Source of the DNA: Pithys albifrons albifrons
Lineage: Eukaryota > Chordata > Aves > Passeriformes > Thamnophilidae
Reading direction: 5' to 3'
DNA length: 64,000 nt
Assembly (NCBI RefSeq): GCF_047495875.1
Contig: NC_092472.1
Location: 3,480,349-3,544,348, forward strand
Part shown: in pieces, positions 33,771 through 45,272 of the stretch
Position numbering within the stretch: position 1 is the stretch's first letter
Layout of the letters: every line of letters begins with the position of its first letter
The notes under the pieces: model-generated
Databases searched by the model: none
The model's input: the letters and a program-made list of their open reading frames with translations, nothing else
Told to the model about the DNA's origin: nothing
Made by a program: the position numbers and the translations under genes

Positions 33771-36700
33771 CCATGAAGCACGGACATGCCATTTGGCAAG
33801 CGTTCTCATTCCTCTCTGCTGCTGGTTTTCATCTCTTCACTCGAGGAACCAACTTCCTGCTCACATCAAGTCTATGCAAGACAGATAGAGCACCTGTTCA
33901 CCCTACCTGGCAGGAAACTGCACTCTTCAGGCCTCATCCTCTCAGGGAAGAGAATCTACCACTCTCTGAAGCACAAGACCAATCTCCAACTATTTAACTA
34001 CTTTGACATCAGTGCAAATAGTCTCCAATAAGCACAAATAAATCAGAGCAACCTTTCCTTTGGGGACTCACACCCATTACAGCCCTGCAGACCAATCATT
34101 CCGGAATACTGAAAAAATATGGGGCTACCACAACATTTGAATACCCTTCATATACATCGATGAAGAGCTATTCTTCAGGTCTTACTTTCCACCTCCATGA
34201 TGAATATAAAGTTGTAGCTTCTTCTTTCAGGCATGAAAGAACTATCAGAAATATACAGCAAGCACCTCCATTCCCAGGGGCATTAATCCCCATGGCATAG
34301 CTCTCATTCAGTAGCATGATCTACACAGTAAAAAGGACAAAGTCATTTTCTCTGTGCATTTTCTCTAAGAACATCTCCTCGACTCTCAAAACATCCACTC
34401 TGAGAAGTGCATTAGGGTCCCTCCTCCATTCATGCTTCCTGTCACTAACTCGTATGTGCCTGGAAGCAGCAAGAAAGGAAAGAGAGCAGGCAATGGTGCT
34501 TTGTTGGTCAAATAAAGGAATCATAGAATATTTCAATTTGGAAGGAACGCATAAAGATCATAAAATCTTACTTCTAATCCAGGCACATTTGTTCAATCCA
34601 AAATGAAGATACCATGACTAAAGAGGCAAAAGGGTACAACTGTCTTCCAGACTCATCTTCTTTAGGTAGCAGCAACTTACCTGTAGCATCTCTGTCTGCT
34701 TCTTCAGAAAAGATACATTTTCAGGGAAGGGAAATTTGTTCTGAGGGACATTTTCTTTTAATGTTCTCAGAGGTTTATGGCTAAGATGGATAGGGAAAAA
34801 TCATTCACATTCTGCAAAAGTGCCAAAATCACTGAATAGAGGGAAGTGGTCTCTCCTACACTTCTATCCCATGGGAAGCAGGAAGAACACCAGAAATCTA
34901 AGGACATTCTCACAACATCAACCTCACCTCAGGAGACTGAAAAATCCATCTGTCATATTGATGGTCAACTGCTGGAAACTCATTCCTGACAGCTGCCAAA
35001 ATTCAGCATCCTGCATCTCATCTGCTGTTACCAATGCATTGCCAATGTAAAAGAAGAAAAAATAAAAATGATGGAAGTTCTTTGTAGAAGGATGGAAGAA
35101 AACTAAAGGGTCCTATTCCACCATTTAAAATGCCAGGTTTCGCAACTTCTTGATTATGGAGAGAACTTTTTCCACTCCTTATCAAGACAAGAGGAGAAAT
35201 GTAACCAAGGAGAGATTCAGAGAATGCTGACCAAGTGAGACTGATTTTGGAAAAGCTTCTGTTTGACCAACATCACATTGTCAAAAGCAAGTGATCCAAG
35301 TTGTGTATGGCAGATGTCTTCTAGCAGGAAGAACACAGAGAAAGAACACCGAGGAATGGCAATATGTAAGACTTTTGGAGGTCCTGAGAGGATCCCAAGT
35401 AAGCAACCCTGAGTAACAGGTGCCTTCACAAGCTCTTCCACTGGAATTCTCTATCCCAAGCTCTGGGAAATGAGTCTCCAGATAAGCATTTTCCTGTTCT
35501 TTCCCAATGACACAGTGTTTGTCCTACACAGCAACTCCATTTCCTCAGCAAAGAAACTTCTCCACTCCAAGTCACCACCCCACGACAGAGGCCCCAAGCA
35601 ATATTTGGTGCTACTCAGAGGATGACAGCCACAGTACCTGAACTGCCACTGCCCCACCAGAATAGCATGCCCCAGAAATAAAACCCACTCTGAGCATGAT
35701 CTAGGCCTTCACACATCACCACCTTCCCTCATAATCGGCACAAAGAACTTACAGAAGGAAGCAAAGCCATGGAATGCCTGTCCAGCTGTATGAAATTCAC
35801 CCTAAATATTCTGTGACTTTTCAGCAATCTCAGATGGAAACACTACAGAGCTATACATTAGAGATCCTAAAGATCCTGTGTTAAGAGTGATAGCCCTCAT
35901 CCTGGTTCACGTGATTTTTTTTTTTGAGAGAGAGAACCACACAGAATGCTGAAGCACAAGCAGAGCCACAATGTCAACTGTGTATGAAAATTATAATATA
36001 ACACCAGAGCTGGGCTGCTCAGGATTTTTTTTGTGTCTGTGCACTTATCAGGTTAAGCATGACAAGGAGATACCCTATTTCTATTGAGTTTAACTCTGCA
36101 AGTGCATGAGGAGCAGAAATCAGGCACACACAGATTACAATCACTTCTCATCACATCCTTTTGCAAGTCTCACTTGACAAGAAGCAAGGACTGATCATGG
36201 CAAAATCACCAGCTGAGGAAGCTACTATGGATGCCCCCCACCACACAAGGACAGCAGGCAGAAGTGTTACCCTCCCACAACAGCTTTCTCAAAAAAAGAG
36301 GGAAATTATTAATCAAACAACATTCAACATTTTGCATCACATGTCCTCTTACCAACACATTTCCTATGGCAGTGATGCAGAAGGACAAATTACTTTCTGT
36401 GGTGAAAGATCTTCGTAACCTCAAAGGACATTGTAGGCATTTCAATACCATACAGGCCTCCAACACCAGAACCTTAGAGTCTTGTAAAGGATCCTGGGCA
36501 GGAACACTCTGTGCCCATCCTGCCTCACAGTTTTCTCTAGGCATCCTTCATTCCCCACTCTGGGACATAAATTCTCAAGACAAGAACATCATCTCTAATT
36601 TTTGTCTTAAGGCTTGGCCCATGGCCTTCCCAAGGATTTCCACCTTCCTTGGACAAGTCTTGCTCAAGGTCCCACCAGGAAATTTCTGGGCCCTGCTCTG

Positions 36701-37884
36701 TCACTACCACACTCACTTTCATAAACATGTCACAGTTTTCTTTCACTCCAGTTTTTATGAACCCCTTCATCAATGAGTGCATGATGGAAAAGTATACAGA
36801 TGTATTAAGCACACCGTGTTCAGTAGACTCTGCTCCTGTCCTGTCATGGTTTGCAATGCTTCAGCTGTCTCAGATAGCAATGTGGAAAAACAGGGAGCAA
36901 CACTCTTTGTAAAGCTGATGTCAGGAGAGCTCTAAATGGCAATGGCATTTACATCACACTCTAAGACAGAAACCAAAATGCTGATAAGCAAAGCACTGAA
37001 AGAGGTGATATAAGCTATGTAGGAGAGTTTGTTTTCCATTTTGGTGGGGAATTATGAGGAATTAAGATACTTTCAATTTGTTTGGGTTTTTCTTTGTTGT
37101 TTGGATTTTCGTGTTGGTTTTTTTTGTTTGTTTGTTTGGGTTTTTTTGTTCAGAAAATATTTACAGCACTCTTCAAACAATGTGATTTTTCATACACATT
37201 TTGACAGAACACCAGAATAGGCCACGATGTACATACCATTTCTCTGCCCAGGAATGCAAATCCACATCAGAGAGGCAGAGCAGGACAACAGCAAGAAAAT
37301 TTTGAATTCCAATACCTACCTTCGGTGACACTCCTCTGCCTTAACAGGAAATAAGTAGAGTAAAAAGACACATGGGGAAAGGTGATAGCAAAAGTCTGTA
37401 CTGTCTTTCCTCATTTCTTAATGAATCTGATGATAGAAGCAAAAATGTGAGGTCCCAAACGTAACTTTGCATCACATCTCTTTCAAGGAGAATGAATGGA
37501 ACAGGACAGTTGCTAATAATCCAGGCCTAATCCCAACACTGTCAGCAGTCAGAAAGGCAATAAGACAATAGATACTGTCTGGGCGACTGACATCACCACA
37601 GCTTGCCTGTCTTGTATTCCAGCACCAAGTTCACGACGAAACACTACACACCAGCAAGCAAGACAGCTGCATACAAAGCTGACACTTCAGAGCAACAGGG
37701 AGTGATGTCGTTCCAGGGCACAACATCCGCCCACTGCAGCAAATCTCAGCTGAGGACAATAACTGCTCCAGGGTACTGTAACACTCTAATTTTGCCAGAC
37801 ATACCCACCAACAGCCAGGGCTATGGGAAAGGAAAAGGCGACAGATACAAAAGTCCCGTTAATACCTTTAAGCACCGCCCGCCA
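33771..37884. other. Spacer between alternate exons 4 and 5
   Basis: Non-coding. It contains segments paralogous to the next three spacers toward the right end, for example the CTCCATTTCCTCAGCAA-like piece near 35536 and CATGGCCTTCCCAAGGATTT near 36618. A T/G-rich stretch lies at 37080-37150. No gene is supported. Confidence 0.6.
34508..34585 (-). mobile_element. Short CR1 3'-end remnant
   Basis: 'gaatcatagaatatttcaat' followed by 'ttggaaggaac' and 'aaagatcataaaatct' resembles the inverted extreme 3' end of CR1. The paralogous spacer at ~42270 has no such segment at the corresponding place, suggesting an insertion here after the spacers were duplicated. Confidence 0.55.
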
Positions 37885-38001
37885 TCAGGAGGTAGGGGCG
37901 GAGCCAGACTCCAAAACATATCGGCCGAGAGGGCGGTGCAGAAAGGGCACGGGAGGGCAGAGTTTTTGGGAAAAAGAAAGAGAGAGGGGAGGACCACTGA
38001 C

Positions 38002-40470
38002 CGTGCCGAGAGCGGGTGGCTCCGGATGAGTATCCTTGACCATGGAGCCAGGCGGTGGCGGGAAGTTGGGGCTGAAAACCATCAGGTCGCTCTTGCCAGC
38101 GCCGTCCGCCACGCACAGGCTCCGGCTGTGACGCTGCGAGTACGACCAGCTGCCCACTTCGCTGGCGCACACGAGTGTCGTGGGCCCGGGCCCCGCCAGC
38201 ACGGCCGCCCGCGGCGCCCAGCGCGACGCCCCGTACAGCACTACGGCCAGCAGGAAGAGGCTCGACACGGCGCAGATCGCCACCACCAGCCACACGTTGG
38301 TCGCCGCCGCCGCCCCAGAGCCGCTCTCCCCGCCCATAGCCGAGCGCGCCACCAGGGACGATGAGCCCGCGCCCGCCGCCAGCGCCGCCTCGGCGCCCTC
38401 CACCAGCGACACGCTCAGTGTGGCCGTGGCCGAGCGCGCCGGCTCGCCGTGGTCCCGCACCACGATCACCAGCCTCTGGCGCGGCCCGTCCGCCTCCTCC
38501 AGCGCCCGCGCCGTGCTCACCTCGCCGCTGTACAGCCCCACGCGGAACGGGCTCTTGCCTCGCGGCTCCCACAGCTCGTAGCGCAGCCACGCGTTGTAGC
38601 CCGAGTCTGCATCCACCGCGCGGATCTTCGCCACCACCTGCCCCGCCGGCGCCCCCCACGCCGCCCACGCCCACAGCGTCCCCGACCCCGAGCCCGAAGA
38701 CGCCTCCAGCGACACAGCCCCGGGCTCCGGACCGCCGCCCGCCGCCGGCAGCAGCGCCGGCGCGTTGTCGTTCTCGTCCAGCACGAACAGCTGCACCGTC
38801 GCGTTGCCGCACAGAGGCGGCTCCCCCGCGTCCACCGCACGCACCTCGAACTGCAGCACCTGCAGCTCCTCGTAGTCCAGCGGCTGCAGCGCCCACACAC
38901 GACCGCTCTCCGCGTCCACCGACACGTAGCTCGACGCCGGACGCCACGCGCTGCCACCGCCCCCCACAGACGACGAGCCCGCCGCCCCGCCCACGCCGCC
39001 CTCCGCCACCGAGTAGCTCACGCGCCCGTTGCCCGCCTCGTCCGGGTCCTGCGCCCACAGCCGCGCCAACTCCGCGCCCGCCGCGTTGTTCTCCCGCGCC
39101 AGCACCGTGTACACCGCCTGCGAGAACGCCGGCGCGTTGTCGTTCACGTCCGACACGGGCACCCGCACCCCGCGACTCGCACGCAGAGCCGGCGACCCGC
39201 CGTCCTCCGCACGCACCTCCACCTCGTACTCCGACACCCGTTCCCGGTCCAGCGCCTCCCGCAGCACCAGCGAGTACGACCCCGCGAACGTCGCCTCCAG
39301 ACCGAAAGGACCCGATGGCCACACCCAGCACCGCACTCGCCCGTTCGCCCCCGAGTCCCGGTCCGACACGCTCAGCAGGGCCACCACCGTCCCCACCGAC
39401 GCGTCCTCGGGCACCGGCACTGACAGTGACGTCACCCACACCTCTGGCGCATTGTCGTTCACATCCAGCACTTCCACCACCACCTTGCACTGACTCGACA
39501 ATGGGGGTGTCCCCTTATCTGTCACTTTAACATGTAGTTCGTACATAGTAATGGCTTCATAGTCCATTGCACTTATCAGTCTGATTTCCCCACTCTCTAC
39601 ATCGATACTAAAAATATCTGAGGCAGAGGAAGGAAGAACAGTATCAATTTCATATTTCACATCTCTGTTACTTCCCTCGTCCGGATCCGAGGCGTTAACC
39701 CTCGTCACCAGCATCCCTTCTACGGTGTCCTCGGGCAGATGTACATTATACACTGATTGGTTGAATTGGGGCGCGTTGTCGTTCGCATCCAGCACCGAGA
39801 TCACCAGCTCCATTGTCCCTGTTAAAGTCGGCCGGCCCCCATCACTCGCTGTCAGCACCAAGTTGTGAACAGGCACCATCTCGCGGTCCAGCGGTTTCGT
39901 GATTATCAGAAACAGGGACTTAGTACGTGAGTTACTGTTCTCTTCCTGTACTTTGAAATGCTCGCTGGGGCTGAGTGTGTAGGAGAGCTGCGCGTTAGCT
40001 CCTATATCTGCATCCGATGCGCCCTCCAGCAGGAACCGAGAACTCACCATTGATGATTCGGCAATGCTGAGGTTTTTCCGGGTGGCGGGGAAGATGGGGG
40101 CATTGTCGTTGATGTCCGTGACCTCCAGCTCCACGTGGAAGACGCGCAGCGGCCGCTCCACCAGCACCTCCAGCCGCAGAGCGCACGGCGCGCTCTTGCC
40201 GCACAGCTCCTCCCGGTCCAGCCGCGAGCTCACCACCAGCGCCCCGCTCGCCCTGCTCACCTCCACGCCCGCCCGCCGGTCCTGCGCCACCAGCCGCAGC
40301 CGCCGCGCCTCCGCCTCGCCCGCCTCCAGACCCAGGTCCTGCGCCAGCCGGCCCACCACCGTGCCGGCTTTGGCTTCCTCCGGCACCGAGTACCGCACCT
40401 GCCCGCCGCACAGCGCCCACGCCGCCTGCAGCACCAGCACCCGCAACACCGCACACACACACTCGACCAT
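38002..40470 (-). CDS. PCDHA: PCDHA alternate variable exon 4 of 6
   Basis: This exon has 823 codons with the same architecture as its neighbours: leader, six EC domains, membrane helix and alpha-type tail ending KDTHPEPPALGTV at the donor. The divergent EC2-EC3 segment (about 39490-40060) carries EENSNSRTKSLFLIITKPLD, YNVHLPEDTVEG and IDTVLPSSASDIFSID. It is closest to the exon at 45273, so these two appear to be sister exons. The start is placed at 40470 (MVECVCAVLRVL). An in-frame ATG at 40527 would add 19 residues of Arg/Ala-rich leader and is less likely. The donor is ACG|GTCAGT with the exon ending at 38002, phase 0. Small differences: EVSRASGAL in EC1, LWAQDPDEAG in EC5, SSQCKV at the end of EC3 and the ATAATNVWL-like AAAATNVWL before the membrane. 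Confidence 0.93.
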
Positions 40471-40627
40471 CGCCGCCGCCGCCTTCGGCCCCGCACGGGC
40501 CCCGCACAGCTCCCGCCGCCGCCGCACGCCCCGGCTGCGCTGCCCGTCCCGCGCCGCCCGCCGCTCTCACAGCCGGGCTCTCCGCCGCACCGGCGCGGAG
40601 CCGCCCACAAGCCGAGCCGCCGCTCCT

Positions 40628-40671
40628 GAGCCTGCAGCGACACCGTGCGCTGCTCCGCCGCCTCACACGCT
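40628..40671 (-). promoter_or_regulatory. Promoter-proximal conserved block, alternate exon 4
   Basis: GAGCCTGCAGCGACACCGTG then CGCTGCTCCGCCGCCTCACA on the + strand, about 158 bp from the start codon. It matches the block upstream of exons 1-3 and 5 base for base where compared. Candidate conserved sequence element of the promoter. Confidence 0.5.
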
Positions 40672-40717
40672 CCCGCACAGCGCCCGCGTCTCCGCTCTGT
40701 CATCGGCATCACCTCTG

Positions 40718-41600
40718 CTGCCTCCTGCTCCTGTGTTTCTTTTTCTTTTTTTGTCTTCCGATTATTTCTCTTCCTTTTTTATTCTGTTTTTTCCCCTTCA
40801 CTTTCCTAATCTTTCCTTTATACTCTTTTCTCATTGGTATGTTACTTCTCCTTCTGTTCTTTCTCCTTTTCCTTACTGCCCTGCCGTGCCCTATTCTTTA
40901 AGCCATTTTCGCTTCTCTTTCCAACCTTCTCTCTTCTTTACCACTACTGGCAGCTAGTCAGTCGCCTCTGGCCCCGCGGAGGAAGCCATCCAAGTTGGCA
41001 AAGCCATCAGCGATAATTACTGGGTGGCAGCACCGCAGTGCGGTGCGGGAACCGAAGCAGAGGCAGCTGGGGATCAGCTCCGCTCTACGTCCAGAGATAA
41101 GGTCGGTATCAGCTGGTCATCTGCTTTATCGACTTTTTTTTTCCTTCCATATTCTTTCTTCCTTCCTTCTTTGATTGCATATTGGCTTGCTTTTTGTTTT
41201 TGAAGTCTTATTCCTTTATCTTTCTCTTCTTTTTCTTTTGCTGATATCTCTTTTTTTCTCTCCATTTCTTATCTTCCCGTGGTTCTTTTGCCTATGTTTT
41301 CTTTCCTCCTAGCAGCTTTTACCTGTCTTATTTTTTCACCTCCTCTTCTATTGCCTTTCTTCTCTCTTACATCCAATTTTCTTTACCAAAATTCTTTTCA
41401 AATGTCTGTTCCATATGCCCAATGGACATCTCCTTCCTGAACAGCTTCCATACAACTCCCTTGCAATGATTCCTTTCTTTCTCTTTTCTCTCCTTCGTTC
41501 TCTGTTCTTCCTTTCTCTTCTCTGTTATGCTCTTGCTCTTTTTTCTTTCTTGCCTCGCTTTGTCATTTCTTTGCTTCCTCTTCCCTTCTGCTTCCATCCG
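40718..41600. repeat. Pyrimidine-rich tract (+ strand) upstream of alternate exon 4
   Basis: About 0.9 kb dominated by T and C on the + strand, split by the GC-richer distal block near 41002-41100. Purine-rich on the coding strand. The open frames here (for example Lys/Glu-rich on the minus strand) are products of this bias. Confidence 0.8.
41002..41046 (-). promoter_or_regulatory. Distal TAATTA block, type A
   Basis: AGCCATCAGCGATAATTACT then GGGTGGCAGC on the + strand, shared with the block at 63911. TTACTGGGTGGCAG fits 11 of 14 positions of a CTCF core consensus on the + strand. About 70 bp further, CTCCGCTCTACGTCCAGAGA is also shared with the 63.9-kb region. Position is about 530 bp upstream of the ATG. 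Confidence 0.4.
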
Positions 41601-44600
41601 TGTGTTTTCTAATAATTTTATTCCGGTAAGGAAATCTTTATAAATAGCTACACCAGTGTCGCCACAAAGCACAGACGTGCCCTTTCACAGAAGCTCTCAA
41701 TTTCTCTTCCTTTCCTCTTCCCATCCATCTGGACAGGGAATAACCTTTCTGCTTACCTCCCATCCTTGCACCTAAAACTTCCTCTCCCTTTGGAAGAGTC
41801 AGCCAAACACTGAGTCTTCAGTTATCAGTCATCTCAAGGACCTAGAGGCAAGGCAGTCAGATGGCAAAGAACAGCTCTGCCACATCAGAAAAGAGTCCAC
41901 GCACTTAGGTGTCTAAAGAAAAAAAACAGGTTCCAAGGAATAAAAACCCAGGGACATTTGGAAACTGAAAAATATCAGAGCCCAGCAAAACGATTCTTCA
42001 AAAGAAGACTGGAAAAGTGCAGGGCAGTCAGAGCTCCCAAGCACTTCTCATATACTTCTGTGAAAACCTTTTCTTCCTGTCCCATGTCCCACCTGCACAG
42101 CCAAACACACCCACCAAGGTAACACCAGGGCATTGTCCCAGACATCATCTGCTGCATGCACAACTCTTCCACACCAAGAAATCCATTAAGGTCACTTCTC
42201 CATCTGTCCTTGCTTCCATCTGCTCACCTTGTGACAGGAAACAGCGGGAAAGGAATGAGAATAGGTAGTGGTGCTAAAAACCTCCAGGCATTTCAATCCA
42301 GGTAACATGTAGTCAATCCAACATGAAGATACCTGAACTGAACAGGAACCAAGGTACATCTGTCTCTCACACAGCCTCTTCAGCTATGAATGACTTACCT
42401 GTGGCATCCTTAGTTGCTTCTTGACAAAAAGAAACTCCAGGGCCAGAAGTATTGTTTTCAAGGGACATTGTCCTTTAATGCTACCACCTATTTCCCCTTA
42501 CAAGGAAGATCAAGACCACAGAGATGACTGAGACACTGTCCTGAGAAGAATGGATGAATGATACAAATTTCAAAAACCTTCTGTTTGGTCAACAGCATTC
42601 CATATCAAAGACAAGTGATTAAAGGAATGACTAATATCACGAGCAGCAGTAACAGAGAGGACAGAGCACAAGGATATGCAGAACTACTGCGGGCCTTGAC
42701 AGGATCCCAGGAAAGCAGCCCTTTGTGCCAGGACATATCTAAGGGGTTTCTACTGGTATCCTCTGTCCCGTGCCATCACAAATGAGGTCTCCACATCTAA
42801 GTAGACATTCTCCAGTTCCTCCACCAGGACACTGACCATGTTCTACCCAGCATCTAAATTTCTCTCAGGCAACACTCTTTCCCACTCAAACTCACCCTCC
42901 CCATCGCATAGACCCAGGCACTACTTAGTGGAACATGCAGAATCACTGCCAAAATATCAAACATCACACCACATGCCCCATCTGTAAACTCCAATTCCAC
43001 GGGATTCAGGTCTTTCACATCCTCACCTTTCCTCAAGATCACCACAAAGAACATATGGAAGGCTGCAAGGCCACACTGCATCTGGCAGACTCCTCCCAGA
43101 CATGTGATCTTCACCACAACTGTTTTGCTCCTTTTCAGCAATCTCATATGGAAACACCACAGACCTGGGGGTTGGAGTTCATAAAGATCCTGTGGTTAGA
43201 GCTGTGACAGCTCTGATCCCAGTCCACGTGTATTTATGTCATCAAGAGAACACAGCAAATGCTGGAGCACAAGGGCGCTCAAAAGGTCATTTGAGTGGGA
43301 GAATTTGTACCATGTGAAGTCAGAGCTGGGCTGCAGTGAAGGGCTTTGTGTATATTTCTACATATCAGTATGAGCCATGTGTGACATCAGGACACACCAT
43401 GTCTACTGAGGCCACCTCTGCAGTGCACAACTGGGGGAAGATGAGCACATAAAGATTACCAACAATGTCATCACGTGTCCTTACAAATCCCACCTCAGGA
43501 GGAGCAAGAAACCATCATGACAAGATCACAGTTGTGCAAGCTACTACAGATGAGCACCACTACACAGCGATAGCAAGATTAACATTCCCACAACACTTTT
43601 CTCTAAACAGGTGGTTCATCACACAACGTTCAGAACTCTGCATCTCACACTCTCTTAAAAACACCAGGCAGGCAGCAACACAAGAGACTTTCTGATGGAA
43701 GACATTCAGAACTTCAAAGGATATTGTGAGTATTTAAATATATCACACTGTCTCGTGGCCAGGAAGGGTTTCACCTCCAGACCTTTAGAGCCTGTGAGTG
43801 GATCTTCAGTAACACCACACTCTGTGCTCATCTTGCCTTTCCTCTAGGCATCCTTCAATTCCCTCTCCAGGACATATTCTCAAGACCAACACATCATCTA
43901 CCATTCTTGTCTTACAACATCCCCCATAGTTTCCCCAAGGATTTCCAGGTCCCCCACATAAGTTTTCTGACTTCTCAAGATCACCTTTCACATCAGGAAA
44001 CAGCCAGGCCCTACTCACTACTACAGGCCACAGGTTTTGTACCCACCCCAAGACCCATTTAATTCACTCTTCCCAGCAATCACAGCACTTTAAAAACACA
44101 CAGGATGGTACCATATCAGGGTGTACAGCAGATTCACTGCAGCTGACCCGTCAGGTTTTGCAATACTTCAGCCATCTCAGATGGAAACATTGCAGACCTG
44201 GGAGCAATAATCTTTCCAAAGATGATGTCATGAAAGTTCTAAATGGCAATGTCATTGATGTCATGCTCTGAGAGAAAAACTGAACTACGGGTGAACGCAC
44301 TAGTGTAACACATAAAACTGACTATGTAAGAGAATGTTGATTGACATTTGGTGGTGAATGCTAGTTCTTTGATTTTCCAGATTGTCAGTTTGTTCGTTTG
44401 TTCATTGCACAAAGGAAAATTTACAGGACTTTAGAAATGATCATTGATACAAATCTTGAAATAACATAAAAACCAGACAGAAAAGTACACAACATGTCAC
44501 TGCCCAGGAATACATGCCCAAAACTTCCAGGAAAGGGGCAGAAGGAAAACAAAAACAAATTTTCCATTTCTAACACTGGGCCATGCTCTTCCACCTGAAT

Positions 44601-45083
44601 ACTTTATGCTTAACTAAAGCAATATAGTTGGGAAAAGATCATAGAAACATGAAAATGTTAGTCACACCCTCCCCTTTTCCCTAATGAGTCTGGAGATGGA
44701 ATGAAAGTGGCAAACTTTGGTCCCTTAAGTCCTAAAGGTCACATTGCTTCACATCACTTTGTGAGCAGAAACAGAGAGGATGAACACAGTTTTCCATAAG
44801 ACACCAGACTAATACCACCACAATCAGCAGTCGGTAAACGTAATAAAACAGTACACAGTGCCTGGAGTACTACAACCATCTCAACCTGCAGTTCTTTCAC
44901 TCCTTCAGCAAGCTCGGGTGGAAATGCTACACACCAGCAAGTGAAAGACTTGCCTGAGATGACAGCTGGGACCACCTCTCATGCAAAACACAGATAATCA
45001 AATCCCAGGGCAGAACAATTCCCACCGGGAGCAGAAAATCTCACCTCTGGATGTAATCGGACTGCAAGACCTTTACTAAGGCC
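41601..45083. other. Spacer between alternate exons 3 and 4
   Basis: Non-coding. Paralogous to the neighbouring spacers (for example CCAGCATCTAAATTTCTCTC near 42846 and CCCCAAGGATTTCCAGG near 43933). No gene, LTR or tRNA was recognised. Confidence 0.6.
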
Positions 45084-45272
45084 TCACCTCGGCAAAAGAG
45101 ATGGGGCTACCGGGAGGCCGCAGCGGCAGATAAAAAAGTGCCACTGATGTCCTTGATCACCCGCAAAACACCCACCCCCACCACTGACTGCAGGAATTGA
45201 CAGCGGTGCCCAGCAATCACTGCGCGCAGGGCGGGCGAGAAGGAACAAGGAAGGGGAGCAACAGACACTGAC

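Noticed and set aside
38361..39530. Long + strand open frame (389 codons) opposite a PCDHA exon, and similar ones such as 45402-46703 (433 codons)
   Set aside because: They are antisense to conserved cadherin coding sequence in extremely GC-rich DNA, where stop codons are rare. Their products are Pro/Arg/Ala low-complexity and recur wherever the exon block recurs. No independent evidence of translation.
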